64,000 bases of DNA from Pelodera strongyloides (Eukaryota; Nematoda; Chromadorea; Rhabditida; Rhabditidae). The translations under genes were made by a program, and so were the position numbers. The DNA is taken from positions 1 to 64,000 of the forward strand of contig JAANDG010001200.1 of the NCBI GenBank assembly GCA_036852015.1. Reading direction: 5' to 3'. Below the pieces are notes generated by a model. That model saw only the letters and a program-made list of their open reading frames with translations. It made no database searches and had not been told where the DNA came from. Shown one piece after another: positions 25,811 to 39,416 of this stretch (positions are counted from its first letter, which is position 1; each line of letters starts with the position of its first letter).

Positions 25811-28082
25811 TACTTAGCGAAGAAATTCAGCCTAGCTTATTTTCATGGCCCCACTGACTTTTTTCAGGTGCACTTATCCTAAACCCAGATTTTATGTCAT
25901 ATGTGTATTAGGGCACAGGAAGTACGACATGCTGGATGTTACTTGCTGGGTACTTTAGGCTTACCATTATAGTTAGTCATCCAACGTAATGGTTGAATGT
26001 AGCTTCGAAGCACTTCTCATTCCTAGCATAAAACATATATGTCATCCTGATGCGTAAAACGACCATGAAAGGGATTATGCGCTAATAGTTTACTTTGAAT
26101 TCTACATATGTAAATCGCACGTTCTTTCCAAGTAAGCACGAATACCGAATACGGTCACTAAGTGCTTCGCATTAGACATAGACCCACAAAAAAGTGTGTT
26201 ATTTGTTTTCTGAAAATAGCTCCGCCAACTGTTTTCCCCTGTAAATACGTAGACTTACTACATCGATTGACCAACGTTACAATTAGCCCAAGAGACCAAT
26301 AGCTTAGCTCATACGGTCCTGGTTTTTGGAATCGAACTACTGTCTCTGACTCCACGCGCGGTTAGGTTTAAGTCGTCGAAAGTCGGTAGACACCTACTTT
26401 TTTCATTCGAGATTCTCGTGATATATGAGTTCGGTTGATGAGTACGGTCGATTTTAATTAATTTCCTATTCCGACAAAGACATTTGTTAGGGGGTTTTGC
26501 AAGTAGTTTCCCGACTTTTGAGTCTTACCCCTAATGTGTTTTCATTACTGTGTTACATTGAGTCATAATGTTTATCTTCAAAATTGGATTAAAGTGCCCT
26601 AGAATGGTGTAGGTAATTCAAAGATTTCCGATTATAATTAAAGGATTTCGCAACGCGCAAAGTATTTCCTTGTACGTATTCAACAAGAAACAAATTATAA
26701 GAATCCTTATTTATAATTTATCTCAGGAAGTAAATAACTTAAATGATAGCGAATATACTTCAATAAACTAACAAATGAGGAAATGACAATGTATTATTTT
26801 CGTTTGGGTGCAAGTACTAATAGGAAAAGAGGAACGATGGCTCTAATCCTAACGTTTTCAATAGATGTTTTGTTTTCCAATCATTTCTTTTGATCACGTA
26901 AAATAATAGAGAAGTTTCATTTGTTTGAAAGCAAAGATTAAACAAATCATATCAAGCAAGCTTTTCAATTGCTTTTGTACTTGCTTTGAGCTAATTAAAC
27001 AAGTAAAGGGGTGTGTATTTACAAGAGTTATCCCAAAACAAACAACAATACATCCATATGTGATCTTATGCCTTATATACGTACGTGATTATTATCAAGG
27101 GCGTAGCATCATAAGGACGTCATCTACAAACATAAGATTATCTAAAACAATGCCAATCAAAAAGCTGCCGACAAAATTTAGATCATGTGAAATTAGTTGC
27201 GTATTGTCTTTCTAAAAATTAGAGCCAAAGAGTGGACTGTTTTGTTGCATTGTACTGTTTTCCCTTGTTCCGAATCATATAATTAACCAATTAGTGGACA
27301 ATTTTCTCTTGTGAAACAGCAACGTCGGGTACCATATTTCTTGTGGGAAGTGAGATGTTCATATCTCCTTATATACTCCCCTTTCAACTTTTATCACAGA
27401 CTAAGTAAGCGGCTGCCTCGACCGGTTACACCAGTTTCATTCAATTTTTTTCAACTCTATTTTGTACACAAATCGCCCAAATGACCGTACTGTAGTTTTG
27501 TGAAGAAGTTTTTACTGTTTCGAAGCTTAGAGTTTTTAAAATGCGGTATGTTACAACATGAATTATATTGAAATGTATCATGCTCGGTATGGTGTACAAC
27601 TTCAACTCTTTCTCAGTGTCCGTCTAGGTAATTTCTTCATGAGTTAGATCAACACTTTTTCACATAGTCAGAATCCAAATAAGTTTCGTTCCCCCATGAC
27701 AACCGCTTTAAAAATACAGTACCTTTTCTCCAATCATGTGTCAAACCCCCAAACCTCAATTTTTAAAGCAAATAAAAATTTGGATGTGATATCATACATA
27801 GATTCGGTCATTTCCAAAAAAAAATCCACCCTTTGCAAATATATCTCGTCACATCAGTTTTTATTCCTATTCTATTCGCACTAATTTCTATTCATCATTT
27901 TAATCCGAAAACATTCATTTTGTTTGAGAAACATGATAAACATAGAGGGTGAACGACAGTTTCATGGAACCATTTTTTTTAAATAATTTTTATGAATGGG
28001 AGGGTTAATTTTTTGCTTTGCAATTCAAAACGGATATGGTTGGACTTTATGTTTTTATTTTGTTTAGTTCACATTAAAATTG
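25811..28082. other. Gene-poor stretch
   Basis: No gene or clear repeat recognised; a B-box-like GTTCGATTCC is present on the minus strand near 26330 without a matching A box. Confidence 0.4.
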
Positions 28083-28214
28083 TTTTACGCTTCAAGAGCG
28101 TGCACCTTTATTCAAGGGAGTTCAAAGGACAATTTCAAGGTTTGCTTATGACATGTTCCGCAGAGGTCCTGAGCAGTAGGCGACGAGTTCCAGATGACAA
28201 ATTGCTCGACGTGG
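28083..28214 (+). repeat. 130-bp dispersed repeat, copy 1
   Basis: Starts ACGCTTCAAGAGCGTGCACC (a small dyad) and continues through GACATGTTCCGCAGAGGTCC to GCTCGACGT. A near-identical copy in reverse orientation is at 53954-54082. One frame is open across both copies, but the DNA itself is nearly identical, so that is weak evidence of coding. Confidence 0.75.
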
Positions 28215-28580
28215 TAACACGGTATGTGATAAATAAACAATTCCTACATAACCGTATTCCATATAAGAAAATAACTAACTTTGTGAATCTGAAAGATAAC
28301 ATTCGGCACAAATGAGGTACAAATAATTATTTGTGGGCCTCATATATATTAAAAGCATTTTGAACCCGCCCGTATACTCTATTTTGTATGATCTGTACCG
28401 GAAACATGTAGTCCGATCTTGGGTGAGCAGTACAAACTAGTAGAGTACCGAGTACAAGTGCAAGTATGTATATAGTGTATATATATATATATACCCTTAG
28501 CATTTTCTTCTCAGCTGATGACGTTTCGCAGTGTAAATCACTTGAAAATCCATGCAATTTTATATCCAAACATTAATTTA

Positions 28581-28785
28581 CCAGACGGCTATCGCCGCAT
28601 GAGGCGACAGTGAGCACACTTGTGTGAAACGTTTGCAAAGTATCTTGAAAAATCATGAAATAAGGTTCGATTTCGCTTGCTCAACACTGGGCTCCGATTC
28701 TCCTTTTATAGCCTCTTAGATATTCTAATTTTCGTTTCGTTCATACAAGCAAAAGACCAAGTAAACTCTTCTCCTTTTAATAAGA
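28581..28785 (-). mobile_element. Non-autonomous Helitron
   Basis: In minus orientation it begins TCTTATTAAAAGGAGAAG and ends with a short hairpin and CTGG. It is flanked by host A and T, as expected for Helitron insertion (5' TC, 3' hairpin plus CTRR, between A and T). The body matches the copy at 37247. Confidence 0.85.
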
Positions 28786-29240
28786 TACCTTATTTTACTT
28801 TTATAGCATGACGGAAACTTACCATGGACTAGTTTCTTATTAGTTTTTAGTTTTAAAACGAGCCGTTTATTGTTTTGACTTTTGTAAAAAAAAACTGCTT
28901 TATAACTATACTATAACACAGTACGCATTTTGTTCGGAACACATAATATAACACTGAAAAGCAGTGTTTGCACAGCACAAAATTAATTACAGTTTTCTTG
29001 AGATATTTTGCTAATTGCCCCTTTAGCAACTAAATTAGACATATATATGTAATTATATTATTGTGAACGCTCATCGGAAAAATGACGTAAGTTCGATATC
29101 ACACTTCTTATGTGATTGAGTTAACAAACTAGCGAACACTGTATAAATTAAGCTATATTAATGTTTTGTGCCTTCCGTAGGAAATGTAACCTATTCATTT
29201 CTCTTATTTGTTCCATTCTGATGAAGCAACGTTGTCACGG

Positions 29241-29422
29241 TTAAAGCGAATTACCACCCGGTTTTTGAAGCGTATCGTTGACAACTGAATCCTTATGCAG
29301 CTTATGCAAATGAACATAAATTAGAATTAAAAATCGAGCTAAATTCGAGTCACTTTGCATAAATACGTAAGAATTCAGCTGTCCACGATGCGTTTCAAAA
29401 ACCGGCCGGTACTTCGCTTTAA
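29241..29422. mobile_element. TTAA MITE, family A
   Basis: TTAA at both ends; inverted ends AGCGAA(A)TACCGGCCGG; internal TATGCAAAT and AAAAATCGAGCTAAATTCGAG. About 182 bp. Confidence 0.9.
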
Positions 29423-29828
29423 ATTTTTCTATCATATTTTTTTAAGCTGATAATTGGCTCACTTTGGTAGTACCGTAGTCGAAGTAATTCGCAGCAAAGT
29501 ATGTAGATTGGTGTATGCTCTGGCCAATTAGCGTATGAATCAAGCAGCTGTATGAGGTGATAATTAACAGTAAATAATTTGCATATATAACAAGGACGTC
29601 GGCACAATACTGGTCTAGACGCATCAGTTAATGGCCCGTGTTTTGATGCACAGAATTGGTTTAAACCAATTAATCCGTTAATTACCTCAAAGGTGCATAA
29701 CTGGCTGTTGAGATTAATTAGAATAATACAGCTGATCATCGGGTGTTGATGTATGAACACTAATTGAAAGCACTAACATATACCAATGCAGCATTGTGTT
29801 TGGATGACGATCGCTTCCGACGTTTCCT

Positions 29829-29903
29829 AACGGGACTCGAACCCCGACCTTTCACCCGTCGTTCTAGCCATCTGCAACTGAACCACCCGTTGGGCAAAGC
29901 GCC
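29829..29903 (-). repeat. tRNA-like sequence
   Basis: Minus strand: CCCAACG ... CGTTAGG can pair at six of seven positions; A box TGGTTCAGTTGCAGATGG and B box GGGTTCGAGTCCC are present. The middle does not give a convincing anticodon arm. More likely a SINE head than a working tRNA. Confidence 0.55.
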
Positions 29904-32319
29904 GTGAAAGCTTGGCACGCGACAAGATACATGCGCGGCGGCTTCGCCCTCCTGTTTTCGCCAGCGCGATAACATTTCGTAAAGTAAATGGAAATATGTT
30001 CCTATATATCAGTTGGACTCTCAACTACTTTTTAATACATTCTCCTGGTACATAATCTGGAAGACCAGTGTTCATCACGTACTAGTATTGTTGTAGTACA
30101 CATAGCATCCTACATCCTAATATCTTACTAACTCAACAAAGGAAACAAAGGCGAATAAACCTGGAATACAATAGCGGAATTGCTTTGTTCTTCACATTTT
30201 CAACGGGTAATTGTTTCCTCGATCTAATTGGCTAATCAGCAAATATTGGCCGGAAGCGGGTTCTAAAACACATACTCTCTTCCGTGTGAAGCCGTACTTT
30301 ACCCGGATAAACTTTTTTTCTCTAATTTTTAATTTTGCCTTCACGTAGACGGGTAGACGAAGTAGTGTAGTGGAGAGTTTTTGCAAGGAAATTAGCATGT
30401 CTTGATCGCGAACATCCTACATCCGTTGTAAATTCCATGCGTGAATTAAGAATAACCTTTGAAGAAATTAGTTATATCCCAAAATAAGTGTTCTGCTTGC
30501 TTTCGTATGTTAGTGCATAGGGAGCTTATCTGGGAAGTATACGTAAGGTAAGGAGCGTATAACATATGAGACACAAGTCCCTCAAACCTTACCGTATTAA
30601 GTATGGCTAGAGTATGCAGATAGATATGTAGATAGAAAAAATTAAAAGTCTTGACCTGCCCTGGGGCGGCATGAGGTAATTGCGTCCATGAAACGGTTAA
30701 TTTTCCCCTGGTTAATTCAAGACTCTCTTGTTCCAATTGCTCTTTCTACTGACTCTACGACTCTACCATATACAGTAAGATTAGGGACTTGAGACAACAA
30801 ATGATCATATCTTAGCTAAATGAGTACTTGAGCCTTTTTGAAGCATATTGGACAAATGGCTCATCCAACAATCCATGTTATATTGAGATTTCATTGAAAT
30901 ATTAGTTTCAGTATATTTGGTTTTGCTTTGTTTCGTAAAGAACTGCACAACCTAGAACATACTAGGGATTCAATATGGGGAAGTGCATTTCGATGGTTAT
31001 TTTTAGTTTTTTTTTGTTCAAAACATACGCAAGCTGAAATAACAGTAAATTGAATGTATTTTGATAAATTTTAAATTAAAAAATGCTCTAAAATAGAACA
31101 AATGAATATGACATTAAAGCGCATGTCAAGCCTGATTCACAGATATTTTATAACACGCTGTCACAGCTACCGTAGTTTACACAATTTCTCTCGCGCTCTC
31201 CTCTTTTTCTTTGCTGACTTAAACAAATTTCTCTCGCGCCCTCCTCTTTTTCTTTGCTGTCTAACAGCAAGCGGTCCTGCGGCAGAGAATAGTTCTGATT
31301 TTGTCCACACGACTCGAATCCCATACTGAAGGGGGTTTTTTGGAGGGGTTTGCAATTGTTTTTCTTCTTACATGGAAGTTTTTGTTTATTTGTATTTTCA
31401 CTTTCTTTACCTTCAAAACGCAAGCTTTTTTTGAGCACAACATGCAAAACCGGCTTGACATTCCCTTTAATATGTGGCTGGTGTTGTAGTGCATAGTTCC
31501 TTGTGATTCGATGAAAGTCCTAAACACCTGCTTCCTGAATATTATATAGTGTACCTGTACCTGTAGATTGAAAATATTGTAGTGACACACAATAGCATAT
31601 AAATACCGTATAATAGTCTATTGTCTATTATAGTTCTTTGAAAACACTGTATTTTGGACACACGGACACACCTACCGTAGCCTGGGCATAGGGCATAGGT
31701 GTAGACTGTAGATGTAGAGTGTATTCCTGATATGGTAGACGTGCTATAACCTGAAACCTGAAATACTGAAATCTAGTCATTCTCAAGTCCAATCGTACTG
31801 TAAACCAGAAATAATGTAGAGATACTGTAATCATACTGTATCCTAAGCCCATACTTATTGAAGTATGGGGCATACCGTAGTTTAGATAAAATAATAATAT
31901 GTATACCCTTGCTTCTAAGATCACTTTTTCTTGAAGGCATCCATGATGAGTGACATTTGTATTGTAATTGACATTTATTATTCAATTTTGAACTTTTTAA
32001 ACAGAAATTTTTTTACAAAGAAAACCCAAGACCGAATTTCGAACAATAACTACGAACTGAAAAAATTGTGGTTTTTTGCATACATCACGCAGGCTAAAAC
32101 GCATTTACAAAATTGTTGACAAAATATTTGTTTTTGTTGTCGAAAAATATTAATTAGCAAATTTTTGAGAACAATTTGTATTCCATCTTATTTGCCGTTC
32201 TACACAATATTGGTGTAAAGTGTCTTTGATGCATACTGCATACAACAAGAATATAAATTGTATGCACGTATATGTTCTGTTTATTGTACGTCAGACTCAT
32301 TGCATACTTATGAGTCAGT
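29904..32319. other. Gene-poor stretch
   Basis: No gene recognised. A 30-bp unit TTTCTCTCGCGC(T/C)CTCCTCTTTTTCTTTGCTG is repeated in tandem at about 31183-31260. From 31540 to 31880 the words ACTGTA, CCTGTAG and TACCGTA recur densely. Confidence 0.45.
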
Positions 32320-32495
32320 TTTTGATGCGATGTACCGGCCGGTTTTTGGAAGTATCGTGGACAAGTAAATTCTTACGTAATTATGCAAATTTACTCGAAT
32401 TTATCTCGATTTTTTATTCTAATTTATGCTTATTTGCATAAACTGCAAACGGTGTACTCGATGTGTTTCAAAAACCGGCCGGTATTTCGCTTTAA
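32320..32495. mobile_element. TTAA MITE, family A
   Basis: Right end AAAAACCGGCCGGTATTTCGCTTTAA is intact; the left end (GATGTACCGGCCGGTTTTTGG) is worn. Confidence 0.8.
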
Positions 32496-33533
32496 CTAGT
32501 TGTAGACGAGGTCTAGGTAGGTCGCCGTGACCGCCTATGTTAGTGAGAATAAATTACCTAAAGGCTTTAAACTAATTATTTCATACATACTTGAGAATAA
32601 GTATGTACCTTTGTGTCTAACCCCGAGTTAGCAGTTTACGTCTATTTACGCCCAGTGACATCCCCCATACTCTACCGTAGAACTATATTTTGCAAACCGA
32701 AAACAGAATGGCGTAACCGGAACACAAACTCATAACCATATACGTATGTGGTTTAATCCGGCTAATTGCATATTATATTTTCCCAAAATTTGCACGACGT
32801 TCAAAAACCCGCGCAAAACATTTAATTTGATAAAATGTACGTCAGAAACGGTCTTGTGTTTCAATTACGTCCAATTGCGTAAACGGCCAATTAGAGATGC
32901 CCGAGGCGTATGTATACGGTGCATTTAAGCGCGATAAATTAGATAATGAGAACGCTAATTTTCGTGACGCACCTCATTTATATTTTACTCAAACATGATT
33001 TTTTTTGTTATTCAGGAACTGGAGGTAGGCTTTGTACAACGCGAAAGAACACATTAGAGCGCAAGAAAACACGTGTTTATTAATTTTATTCAAAATACAA
33101 AAAAATGACAGAAGTTGAGCTAATTGTACATTCTAGTGAACTTGCGTAGTTTGTATAATTTGATTAGATTTTGATGTGTAATTGCTAATAATCAGCACAA
33201 ATTTACGAGACCCAAGTACGCTAGCTCGTGGGTTTGATGGAAGTGCGAGTTGCTTTTTGAATTTGGCAAACTATTCAAGTGGAAAGTTAGAGAGCAAGAT
33301 TCAGGCTCCAGAACAGTTTCCGAAGAAAAGAGATGAGATAACCAAGTCAGCTACAGTATATTTATTTCATACTCGTAAATTCATACCGAGAACAAAGCGT
33401 ATAGTTATTCCATATATATACAGTTCATGACATTTCATAGCACATGTCAAGCAGTCATTGCACAGTGGTTTTCGTGTACCTATGTTTCAGTTGTTTTGCA
33501 CTGCATAAACGAACTTCATAGAAGCCCGTACGG

Positions 33534-34012
33534 TGACAACAACAGTAACGGCGAAATCTATTTATTGAGGGACAACGGTAAGACTGGGTTTGAGTGCATG
33601 ATCCAAGGAGCGTCCAGGGGCACACAGGCTCGCTGCTAGACCTCTTTCGATGCCGGGGGATTCTTTCCTTGCTGCGACACTGGCGAACACCACCACTGTC
33701 GTCCACTCGAAGTCCAACGACCACTGCGGATCGAAGGGGAACTAGTAGTTTTCGACGGTTCTACTAAACCGTGATCAGACTTTCCGGCTCTGTCAGACCG
33801 TAGGCAGTTTATGGGTAACGCTGCCAACCTTAGGGTATTAACCGGTACCGAGCCGTGATGGGCCGCTAGCTAAACCAGAGCGCAGCCCGGAGGCCTTGCT
33901 GCAAGTAGTTGCCAGTTGTTGCCACACTCTCTAGCCCTAACCGAGAGTATTTATACTTACACTAGCAGTCTAATAAAGTCGTTACTTCCTGTTATTTGTG
34001 TAAACAACGTCA
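33534..34012 (+). mobile_element. Possible solo LTR
   Basis: A 479-bp block with higher GC than its flanks begins TGACAACAAC and ends ACAACGTCA, giving TGAC...GTCA ends. Near the right end a TATTTATA box is followed by AATAAA, as in an LTR promoter and poly(A) site. The flanks share only TAC, so a clean target duplication is not seen. Confidence 0.35.
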
Positions 34013-35256
34013 TACTAGACACTAGTAATAATGACGCTCTAGAATACGTTTCTTAGATAATTCTAGGTATTATTATAGTTGCAACGCATAGTTGCAACAC
34101 TGCAAAAGGATATTCAGCCATGGGACTGCAAGCACCGTGATGATGGTTTTATAAAACAGCAAGGTGGCGCGCAAAATGCAAGCCTATGTTAACAGTGAGC
34201 ACGCGGCTCGCACCCTAACTTTTTGCAGAAAACTACCCAAAATAACTCCTCATATATATGTCATTTACTGGAGCTCACCTTAGGAAAAGGTCACTCGTTT
34301 CCGCGCTCCTGACATATACGAATTTTGATGTTAATCGGCAAATTGTTGCTTAATTATATAATCGGATTATACATGTCACCGATTCTTATATTCACAATTT
34401 AGTGGAGGAACGTCATAGGCCATTGATACGTAAGGAGTAGGATGGACATAACTGGGACTTAAACACATGTTTAGGGTTTACTGATGCCCTTTTAATGTGG
34501 ATTCAGCCTCCTATAGTAAGAATCTCTAACAGAAGACCGTCCTCTGTCCTAGTTTTTCACAGTCTCTAAGTCTCTAGATACGACAACTTAACATTTGAAA
34601 AGTGCAGGTACCAGTGGATCGTTGACCAATTTTCCCACCAAAACCCATTGCACTTCTCCTCGGAGTTTATTATTTAAGAATAGAGAAGAGTAGAGGATTA
34701 TGAACCTTTTTAATGGTGAGAAATTTGGGAGGAAATACAATTACTAATACACTTTAATGTGGGTACATTATATGTGTACTCGGAGACAATTTGAAAAGAT
34801 TGCATAATATCTGATATGATATATGTATATAAATAGAAGATACATTTTATTTGGTAGATGTTGATTTGTTGCACACACAATAAAATATGTTCAACATGAT
34901 TGAAGTACTACAGAAAGAAGACAAAATATTCAGATCCGATGCTGAAGGCTAAAGTTCTAAAGTGTGCTGCGGAGATAGAAGCGTTTATAGTATTTTAAGC
35001 GGTATAAAAGACGGTTTGTTGAACAACTTCATTCCCATGTATTGTATGCAAATCTCAGAGTAGCTCGCAATTTGCATAGATTCCATGGCAATGCAGTTGG
35101 GCTGTCTTTATGAGTTTTGGAAACCTGAAACTCATAAATTGTAAATGCACTTTGCACTTTCCACCCATGTTCTTGTGAATCTTTTCTTCTGTTTGCTAGG
35201 CGGCCGAGTTTCACCAATATCTTGCACTTCTTTACTTTCGAAAGCACATTTTCATT
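34013..35256. other. Gene-poor stretch
   Basis: AT-rich; no gene or RNA recognised. Confidence 0.4.
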
Positions 35257-35447
35257 TTAAAGCGAAATACCAGCCGGTTTTGAAACGCATCTCAAATATC
35301 AGCATTCTTATGCAGTTATGCTAAAAGGGGTCTACTGGTACTGGGGTCTATTTTTTTTTATTCAAATTTATGCTCATTTGCATATGAAGCATAGGAAGAC
35401 AGGGAGTATTCGATACATTTCAAAAACCGGCCGGTATTTCGCTTTAA
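35257..35447. mobile_element. TTAA MITE, family A
   Basis: TTAA at both ends with AGCGAAATACCAGCCGG and CCGGCCGGTATTTCGC as inverted ends; 191 bp. Confidence 0.9.
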
Positions 35448-36017
35448 CAACAAAAGGTACGTCATGCATGCTCTCCATTTATGTGTGTAGTCTGATAACT
35501 AAACAATTTACATCACTTTTCGTTTATGGTCTATGGGATTAAACTTTTTGCTTTAGTTTATAAGTAAAAACTGTGAGTTCTCCCTGATTAGGCTATTGTT
35601 TATTCATTGTGCTCCGGATAAATTCCCTTCGTATAACTCTATAAATAACCGAATAACAGTCTTGCAAGTAACACACTTACGTAAGTAAGTTTCCAAATAC
35701 GACTATGTTCTCGTAACATAGGGTGTATTCTCTAAATTATCAACAAAAAAAAAACTTTATAAGACTCTTCAGGCTACACCATTTTCTTGGATGAAATCCA
35801 TGTCATTTGTGAAGCCCTTTTTCCAATGCAAACTGCGTCAAAGACATTTCTTCTTTTTACATCTTCCCTCTAATTCTGTGTCTTTTGTTTCGGGTATTAG
35901 TAGAATAGCCGCTGATTATGATTATTATTATTGGGGGTGGACGTATGCGACGTTATTACCACATTTGTGCGTTATTCACATAAGAAGCCCTTCATTTTGC
36001 ATATTCCATAGTTTTCT

Positions 36018-36150
36018 TTAAAGCGATATGACACGTGGTTTTGAAACGCATGTTGGGCACTCAGGTCATAGAGCCGGGCACAGAAATTTACATATACAAT
36101 ATGGGACTGCAATTATCCAGGTCTTTTAAAACCACGTGCCAAGCCGCTTA
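36018..36150. mobile_element. TTAA MITE, family B
   Basis: Left end TTAAAGCGATATGACACGTGG TTTTGAAACGC, right end AAAACCACGTGCCAAGCCGCTTA. Related copies with the CACGTGG core lie at 48069, 59390, 60503, 61519 and 62774. Confidence 0.8.
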
Positions 36151-36685
36151 GTATGTCCGTCAGCAAGGAGACCTCTTTCGTTTTTCAACTACTTAAAATT
36201 TGACTTTGCAAATGACGTTATTTTCTAGTTTGCTGTCAACTTTTGCACAGCTCAATAGCTCATTCTTATTATTAATTACAAAAGGTTTAGTTTTGATTTA
36301 GATGGAGCTACTTGTAATAAATCTAGTTAAACTCCCACACGACCTATAACAATGCAGCTGTCATACTAAATTGTGACTTTTGCCAAGAATAGGTAAATTT
36401 TTAATGAATTCTGCGTGGGATTCGTCGTATTTTACAGATTTATGACACTAATTTATTGCAACCATAAACCACCTGCGTGCGTAAATTTATTCCAAACTTT
36501 TCTTGTCTGTATTATGTTCTGTATATTCTGATCACTTTCTCTGCTTCTCTGTCCTCTCATTGTTCTTCTAATCTCTGCAATTGAGGGTGTTCGTATTATT
36601 AATGTGATGCATGATTGCTTGTTAGTCAAAAGACTTACATCATCTTTAATTTACGGGTAATTGGGTTTCGTTTCAAACTTCATTA

Positions 36686-36815
36686 GGGGCGGGGCTTGGT
36701 TCATAAAGGCCCACCTTAGGCCCGCCTAGGCCCGCATATAAGAAGGACCTGATGAAGCACTACGGTCATAGGCCCGGGAGCGACCCGGAAGGACCCACTA
36801 AGGCCCGCAAGTTTG
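36686..36815. repeat. GC-rich AGGCCCGCC repeat
   Basis: Repeated AGGCCCGC, GGACC and CCTAGGCCC words in about 130 bp; similar words occur in galectin intron 1 (11640-11850). Confidence 0.55.
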
Positions 36816-37246
36816 TGGGGGCTTCTTTCATTACACCATTCATCTTGTTTCATGAAGATTAACTTCTACTTGTGCCATATTTACGTTACGAACTCGCATG
36901 ATTTCTATGTTGACAGAAAAACTGTTAACTTTGATGCCCAGATGCACTGTTTGATAATATTTTGCATAAAATTCCAGTTTCATATATGAACGGGTTTACT
37001 ATGCAATAAGCAATAAGCAAATTCAAAATCTTAGGTTACGCTTTGGTTTACGTTTACGAGCTAATAGCTACTAATTCAAGAACTTGTCTTCTTTGTCCCT
37101 ACGACTCGTTGATCCAATAAACATTTATTATTTATTATTTGTCTGCCTTTAGAAATCCGTTTAAAAAATAATTCACTGCAAAGAACTTTTCTATCTCGGT
37201 TACCAGCTACTTGCAGCAGTTGGTGATGATGCTAGAAATGTTGTTA

Positions 37247-37479
37247 TCTTATTATATAAAGGAGAAGAGTTTATACTTGGTCTTTTGTTTGTGTGAACGA
37301 AACGAAAATTAGAATATCTAAGAGGCTATAAAAGGAGAATCGGAGCCCAGTGTTGAGCAAGCGAAGTCGAACCTTATTTCATGATTTTTCAAGATACTTT
37401 GCAAACGTTTCATTCAGTGTGCTCACTGTTCCTGCGTTTTAGACTTTGAAAGACGCCTCAGGCGGCGATAGCCGTCTGG
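37247..37479 (+). mobile_element. Non-autonomous Helitron, best-preserved copy
   Basis: Starts TCTTATTATATAAAGGAGAAG after host A (37246), ends GCCTCAGGCGGCGATAGCCGTCTGG before host T (37480). The terminal hairpin CGCCTCAGGCG and CTGG (CTRR) end are those of Helitrons. Non-coding, 233 bp. Confidence 0.92.
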
Positions 37480-37899
37480 TTCATAGATATTTGTTTGCAC
37501 GATTCGTTTCTTTAGTACATCATTCAGTAGGACCTGGTGGCTGGTTATGCTAAAAAGAGCTGAACATCATTTTGTATATTTTTATTATTATTAAAACCCC
37601 ATTATTGTGCCTAATCTCAGAAATAACTACAAGCATATTTGTATGTATTCGTTATTTCGGTAAATAAGAACAATCCCTCCATGGGAGAGCCAGAGAAGCA
37701 GAGTGGCCTGAGGAAGGCGTGGCCTAAAAGTGGGCGGGGCAAATTACGGTGTTTGCGTTTTTTTCGGGCACAAATTTCTGTGATATTCCAAGATTTAGTA
37801 TGATTTATGCAGATTACTACTCTCACAAATTACAAGTTTCCAAGCATCTTTTTTGAAATAAGACATGATGGTATCACAATTGTTTTAAACTCGTTCTCT

Positions 37900-37935
37900 C
37901 TCACACACACACACACACACACGCACACACAAACA

Positions 37936-37989
<54 letters not shown>

Positions 37990-38068
37990 CCACACACTTA
38001 CACACACACGCACAAACATACACACACATACCCACATACACACATACACACATACACACATACACACA

Positions 38069-38129
<61 letters not shown>

Positions 38130-38133
38130 ACGC
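37900..38133. repeat. CA/TG microsatellite
   Basis: About 230 bp of nearly pure CACA with occasional TA, GC and CC interruptions. The His/Thr-rich and Cys/Val-rich frames over it are spurious. Confidence 0.97.
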
Positions 38134-38464
38134 ACATTTCATATAAAGTCTACCGTACCAAGATGAATCGCAACAAAAACACTCACATCCTGCTTACCTT
38201 ATCTTAACATTATATTCTAATTCGCGCATAGGTTTATGTTTATTTGCATAATCCTCGTATTTCCGGTCACATAGTGATCCGCCATGCTCTTTTTGAGCAA
38301 ATTGGGTTAATGTGTGTCATTCGGTTAATGTTGAAAATTAGCTAAAGGTGAAGCTTGCAGAACGGCCACTTACATCAAATTATAACGCAAACTTTATATG
38401 AAAACAGGTTATTTGATTAGGCCAAGACATTTCAACCGACATAAAGTTATTAACATTTATCTAG

Positions 38465-38641
38465 ATGTAGCTTGCGAAACGCGTTGAGCTTAAATATGTT
38501 GAGTAACTGCATTTCCATACTTCGCACGCAAATGAGTATGTTTGGAATAAAAAAAACACCAAATACCCCCACTTAGCATAAATACCTAAGAATGCAGTTG
38601 CCCAACTTACTTTTCTAAAACCCGCTGTTATACCGCTTTAA
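38465..38641. mobile_element. Worn TTAA MITE
   Basis: Right half CATAAATACCTAAGAATGCAGTTG then CCGCTGTTATACCGCTTTAA; left half with TAGCTTGCGAAACGCGTTG. Mixes features of families A and B. Confidence 0.55.
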
Positions 38642-39218
38642 CAAACGCGTAACGGGATATCATGAGAGGAGATCTGCTTTTTTCTTTGCCATAAGAACGG
38701 TAAATCACATGCGGTACCGCTCAAAAGTGCCCGTCCGCTCATCTACCGTAGTTGAAACAATAAGTTGTTTTGGACTACACACCAACATGTTGACTGCCTT
38801 ATTTTTCGAAGTGTCATTGATAGCGATGATAGCGTATCAGAACTATTTCTTTGAAGTCAGTTCAATTCTAGAAAACAGATTTTCTTCACGTTTCGCCAAA
38901 AAATGGGCTTCATCCTGAATATTGATACATACAACCACTGACCCCTTTTTACCGGAATTTATTTTTTCCATAGGAATGTCAGCATTTACCTTTATCCGTT
39001 ACAGTAGTTTAATTCATGTTTGTCTCGGCATTCAATGATATTGATTGAGCAGATATGGCCCATCTAATCGATATGTCCTCGTTAAGGTCCCTCTCCTCAA
39101 CGCTCTCATCTTCTGCCTCTCTCGATTCCGGGTAGTCTTTCTATGACTGTTGTCTGTCTGATGAGCACTGCCTCCAGTCCCTCACAGGTACGGTAGACTA
39201 TCGATTATATGGTTTATT

Positions 39219-39283
39219 GGGTCGGCTGGTGATTAAAGTCAAAGTCCATGTAAGGGCACGGGTTCGATTCCCATTCCAGTCGG
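39219..39283 (+). repeat. tRNA-like sequence
   Basis: A-box-like GGCTGGTGATTAAAGTC followed at tRNA spacing by B box CGGGTTCGATTCCC. No paired acceptor stem; probably a SINE head. Confidence 0.45.
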
Positions 39284-39416
39284 GGCCACACTTATGTAAC
39301 GTTTGTGGAAAGAACAAAAATGGGTCGTGTGTCGAACCGTTAAACCCAACGCTTCACAACACAAATTATGGTAGGTTTTCAATACTTCCGCTGAGATATT
39401 AATCGTACTGTTGTGG

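Noticed and set aside
37807..38166. His/Thr-rich and Cys/Val-rich open frames
   Set aside because: Pure CA/TG microsatellite read in different frames.
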